The notes under the pieces: generated by a model | Told to the model about the DNA's origin: nothing | The model's input: only the letters and a program-made list of their open reading frames with translations | Databases searched by the model: none | Assembly (NCBI GenBank): GCA_051453625.1 | Contig: JBOZIK010000001.1 | Coordinates: 189,919,791 to 189,941,589, forward strand | Source: Welwitschia mirabilis | Lineage: Eukaryota; Gnetophyta; Gnetopsida; Welwitschiales | DNA: 21,799 nt | Direction: 5' to 3' | Translations under genes and position numbers: made by a program | Shown here: positions 19,370 through 21,799 of the stretch, one piece after another | How the letters are laid out: every line of letters starts with the position of its first letter | Numbering within the stretch: the stretch's first letter is position 1

Positions 19370-19810
19370 CTTAATTGTCTGGTTGATCCCTCCTGGTGTC
19401 ATGACTTAAACAGATTGTNNNNNNGTTAAACAGATCACCCAAGTAAATTGCCCAAGTTTTCTTACATCTCCATGTGCGGTCAACCCCTCAAGGTCCGGTT
19501 GACTACTCATCCGGTCGCCTGCATATCTATCTAGTCGCCCACTTATCCTAATAAAAATCCATTCTAGTGTTCTGCATCAGGTTCGGTTGACCCCTTATGT
19601 ATTCAGTCAACCTCTTAACGATCGACTCAGGGATATCAAGTGCATAGTGCTCAGGTCCAGTCGACTCCTCAGATTTCCGGTCAACCCCTTAACAATCTAT
19701 TCAAGAGTACTGGTTCTTAGGTTCATAGGTCTAGTCGACTCCTCTGAATTTAGTCTAATTCTTAGAGTTCACTCTAGGTGCGGTTGACTCCTTGGAAATC
19801 CAGTTAACCC
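19370..19810. repeat. GGTCGACC-like motif array in U3 (5' LTR)
   Basis: This is the orthologous array to 13470-13930, with the same order and spacing of motifs but different CpG sites mutated. Examples: GGTCAACCCC near 19479, GGTTGACTACTC near 19498, GGTTGACCCC near 19584, and AGTCGACTCC at about 19659 and 19733. Confidence 0.8.
19419..19424. other. Assembly gap, 6 N, inside the 5' LTR
   Basis: The flanks repeat TTAAACAGAT on both sides, while the sister LTR has this segment once (TTAAATAGATCACCC, about 13515-13529). Confidence 0.95.
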
Positions 19811-19973
19811 CTTCAGAGGGTAATTGAACTTGATAGGTTTCAATGATCGAAATGTGACATTCATTCCTTCAGCTTCTGACCTACAAGTAATCAATATTTT
19901 CTGCATAAGATACATAAATTTTACTTCATAGAGAACATTAGTTTGATATCAATTGATGATACATAATATAACA

Positions 19974-20240
19974 CTTATGTTTTTTCCTAAAGTTATTATG
20001 TTAGTTTGAATGCTATGTTCCATTCTTAGATCTCTAATATCATTTCACTCTATACTACTCTTTATTATTATGCTTGTTTCACTAATAGATTTCATTATCT
20101 ATCTTTGTGGAAGAATGACACTGGGACTATAATACAAATGGAAGTTAGAGTATTTTTAGTAAAATTTGGGTTTGATGATGTAAAATTTATTTTTCAAGGA
20201 TGATCTTATTATTTACCATATATTAACGACAAATATAGAC
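19974..20240 (+). other. AT-rich segment with a Ty3 LTR-tail motif
   Basis: The first five bases (CTTAT) are the right target-site duplication. GTGGAAGAATGACACTGGGAC at about 20105-20125 resembles the LTR-tail motif seen at 9720-9740 and in Athila/Tat elements. No primer site was found after it, so a deletion probably separates it from the gag downstream. Confidence 0.45.
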
Positions 20241-21290
20241 ATAGCTAGATTTTACCATGAATAGCTATCTACCATACTACAATACGCCAACACCTATGAT
20301 ATCATTAAAGTCATACTTTTACCATTCTTATTGAAGGAAAAAGCTAAATATTGGATCTAAATCCTTAGACCCTTATCAATTAAAACATGAGCCACTTTAA
20401 TTAAATATTTCATTTTCAAAATTTTTCCAAGCCATAAGATGAATGCTTTAAAACATGAGATTATGAATTATTAACAAAAGGATTTTGAAACTTTCTCCTA
20501 ATCCGTAAAGAGGTTTAAGAATTTGCTTTAAAATTCCCACAACATGGATTCAAGCTAACTAGATAGATTAATTTATTTTGTAATAAATTATTTACCAATA
20601 ATAGGTAATTACTTGAGATGATGAATAAAGGTAGTTTCCTTAGTCTACCACTATAGGAAGTGTGGAATTACCTTGAAACAATAGCCAAAAGCTCTAAGAA
20701 CTAGGATAAAGTAATTGAACCTTCTAGATCCTAGCTATCCATTAGATCTACCAATTTTTCTAGAGCTATAGGTAATTTTGACATCAAAAACTGAATGGAT
20801 GAGTTATTGAGAAGCATAGAACTTATTTTCGTCCCATTTAGACAATTGAACTTCACATTCAAATGCCTTATCTGCCACCTAGGTTCTCATGAAACACGTG
20901 TATGTTCTCCTAAATCTATCTTCTAAAATAATGTGAATGAATAAGTTAACACCATGAGATGCTAATGACATACTAGTAAAAATGACCCTTATTCAAATAC
21001 TTACAAACTTAGGTAAAGGAATCATCATAACTTTTCTTGGAGGTTAAAAAATTACCATGACTAAAATCATGTTAGTTAACTAAGAGCTCTAACTTTTATC
21101 ACCTAATCCATTGGAGGAATCATTGATAAAATTTCTAGAAACCTAAATCCAAACTAATCATAATTATGAATATATCCTTAAGCAACATTCATCCTCCTTG
21201 AGAAATATTAAATAGAACATAGAATAAATTCAAACCCGAATTATATCTTCTCAAAATCAAAGAGTGTTAAGACTAGCTATCCTAGAGGGG
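20241..21290 (+). pseudogene. Athila-like Ty3/gypsy gag remnant, same family as the left edge
   Basis: Starting near 20281, the frame reads QYANTYDIIKV, then LLPFLLKEKAKYW, the conserved gag block before the '.W..LPPGSI.TW' segment, and then IFPSHKMNALKHEI. Further on, SSKN and EPSRS precede NFSRAIGNFDIKN and MDELLRSIE (about 20690-20820), which parallel SSKIW, EPSRS, NFEVNNGMDELARRVE in the 1-1488 copy. The family hallmark reads NDPYSNTYKLR*RNHHNFSW (about 20983-21042), with Trp turned to stop. The tail NYEYILKQHSSSLRNIK matches NCDYERILEQHSSVLSNLR of the left copy. There are many stops. The knuckle-like CHLGSHETRVC region (about 20875-20910) is deleted or rearranged. The orientation is opposite to the left-edge copy. 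Confidence 0.82.
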
Positions 21291-21799
21291 AGAGCTAAAT
21301 AGGATAACTTAGGCAACTTTTTACATTTTGATAACTTAACAAATTGTTTTCACAAATTACACTACTAAAATATTATCCAATTTCTAAATTCAATTCTATG
21401 GCAATGATAATTTACACAATTGATTAATGATATAACAATTTAAGCTCATGAATTGCACCTAAAATAGTTAAAGCAATAAGCACAAGAAGTTAGAAAATAA
21501 GCTTGTTTTTCTTTATTGCTAATGTAGCATTCAATTGCACATCCATGAGACTTTATGGTTGTCCTTTACCAATACAATGGGATTTTCTAGTAATCCTTAG
21601 CCACAAGTCTAAGCGAAATCTTTAGCTTGATGTTAAAATTGAATAAAGAAAAATATGAAAAGGATAGAAGTACAATTCATTCAGAATGATGTCAATTCAA
21701 ATACAATGTTGACGTGAAAAAAATGTGAATCTATACAACAATCCAATTATCTATATGAGAATGTTTATAGATATTATGGGGCCTACATATCAAAGGTAT
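21291..21799. other. AT-rich sequence, nothing recognised
   Basis: Gag similarity ends near 21290. The remaining 500 bp have no open frame of note and no motif I can name. This could be non-coding retroelement sequence or host intergenic DNA. Confidence 0.4.

Larger units (their letters stand above)
12040..19973 (-). mobile_element. Copia element 2: complete-ended, non-autonomous LTR retrotransposon
   Basis: The two LTRs run in the same direction and match along their length: 12040-14085 (3' LTR) and 18582-19973 (5' LTR). On the minus strand they begin TGTTA and end with CA. A Met-type primer site touches the 5' LTR and a polypurine tract touches the 3' LTR. Flanking bases are CTCAT (12035-12039) and CTTAT (19974-19978), a 5-bp target duplication with one transition. 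The internal 4.5 kb holds gag, a protease motif, the integrase N-terminus and a separate ORF of about 350 codons. No integrase core, RT or RNase H is present. In a hand-aligned stretch of about 140 bp near the CA ends, the LTRs differ at roughly 13 positions, so the insertion is old. Confidence 0.92.
18582..19973 (-). repeat. 5' LTR of Copia element 2
   Basis: On the plus strand it runs from TGTAGGGATCGAGAACCCT to CATAATATAACA (1392 bp including a 6-N gap). It keeps a G-rich segment (18602-18625) that the 3' LTR has lost. It also contains the 34-bp triplet (18898-18996) and the GGTCGACC-like array (about 19370-19810). Two in-LTR open frames (18525-18773 minus, 19587-19787 plus) are judged non-coding. 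Confidence 0.93.

Noticed and set aside
1-21799. CRISPR array, prokaryotic operons or tRNA genes
   Set aside because: Repeats present are minisatellite, LTR or tandem duplication. No cloverleaf-like sequence was noticed by eye, and the content is clearly plant retroelement DNA.

Overview
This window looks like plant nuclear DNA, probably from a dicot. It is AT-rich and made almost entirely of decayed, nested retrotransposons. The plant assignment rests on a plant-type L1 LINE with a zf-RVT region, Copia elements with initiator-Met-tRNA primer sites, and Athila-like Ty3/gypsy gag with the family motif NTYNxGWRNHPNFSW. I found no convincing host gene, tRNA, rRNA or CRISPR array. Five N runs break the sequence.

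Layout. 1-1488 (minus): gag and retropepsin of an Athila-like Ty3/gypsy element, running off the left edge. 1500-2139: LTR-like or leader sequence with a degenerate 23-bp minisatellite. 2146-4096 (plus): a 5'-truncated LINE with only two in-frame stops and a short poly(A) tail. 4312-8370 (plus): Copia element 1, with a candidate 5' LTR, a Met primer site, and heavily mutated gag, protease and integrase N-terminus. 8380-11035 (plus): an LTR-like stretch, a decayed tRNA-Asp-type primer site and the start of an Athila-like gag. 12040-19973 (minus): Copia element 2, complete at both ends, with two LTRs, a primer site, a polypurine tract and a near-perfect 5-bp target duplication. 20241-21290 (plus): a second Athila-like gag from the same family as the left edge. 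21291-21799: nothing recognised.

Copia element 2 is the most interesting object. Between its LTRs it has gag with one intact zinc knuckle, a mutated protease motif and the integrase zinc region. It has no room for the integrase catalytic core, reverse transcriptase or RNase H. In their place, next to the 3' LTR, is an ORF of about 350 codons that resembles the 'putative plant transposon protein' / env-like ORFs of some plant LTR elements. The element would therefore need enzymes from another element. Its LTRs carry a dense array of GGTCGACC-like motifs with CpG decay.

Several duplications may be assembly artefacts. Two near-identical tandem duplications (118 and 130 bp) break reading frames in Copia element 2. 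Two N gaps have flanks that repeat each other, and a third is far longer than the same interval in the sister LTR.
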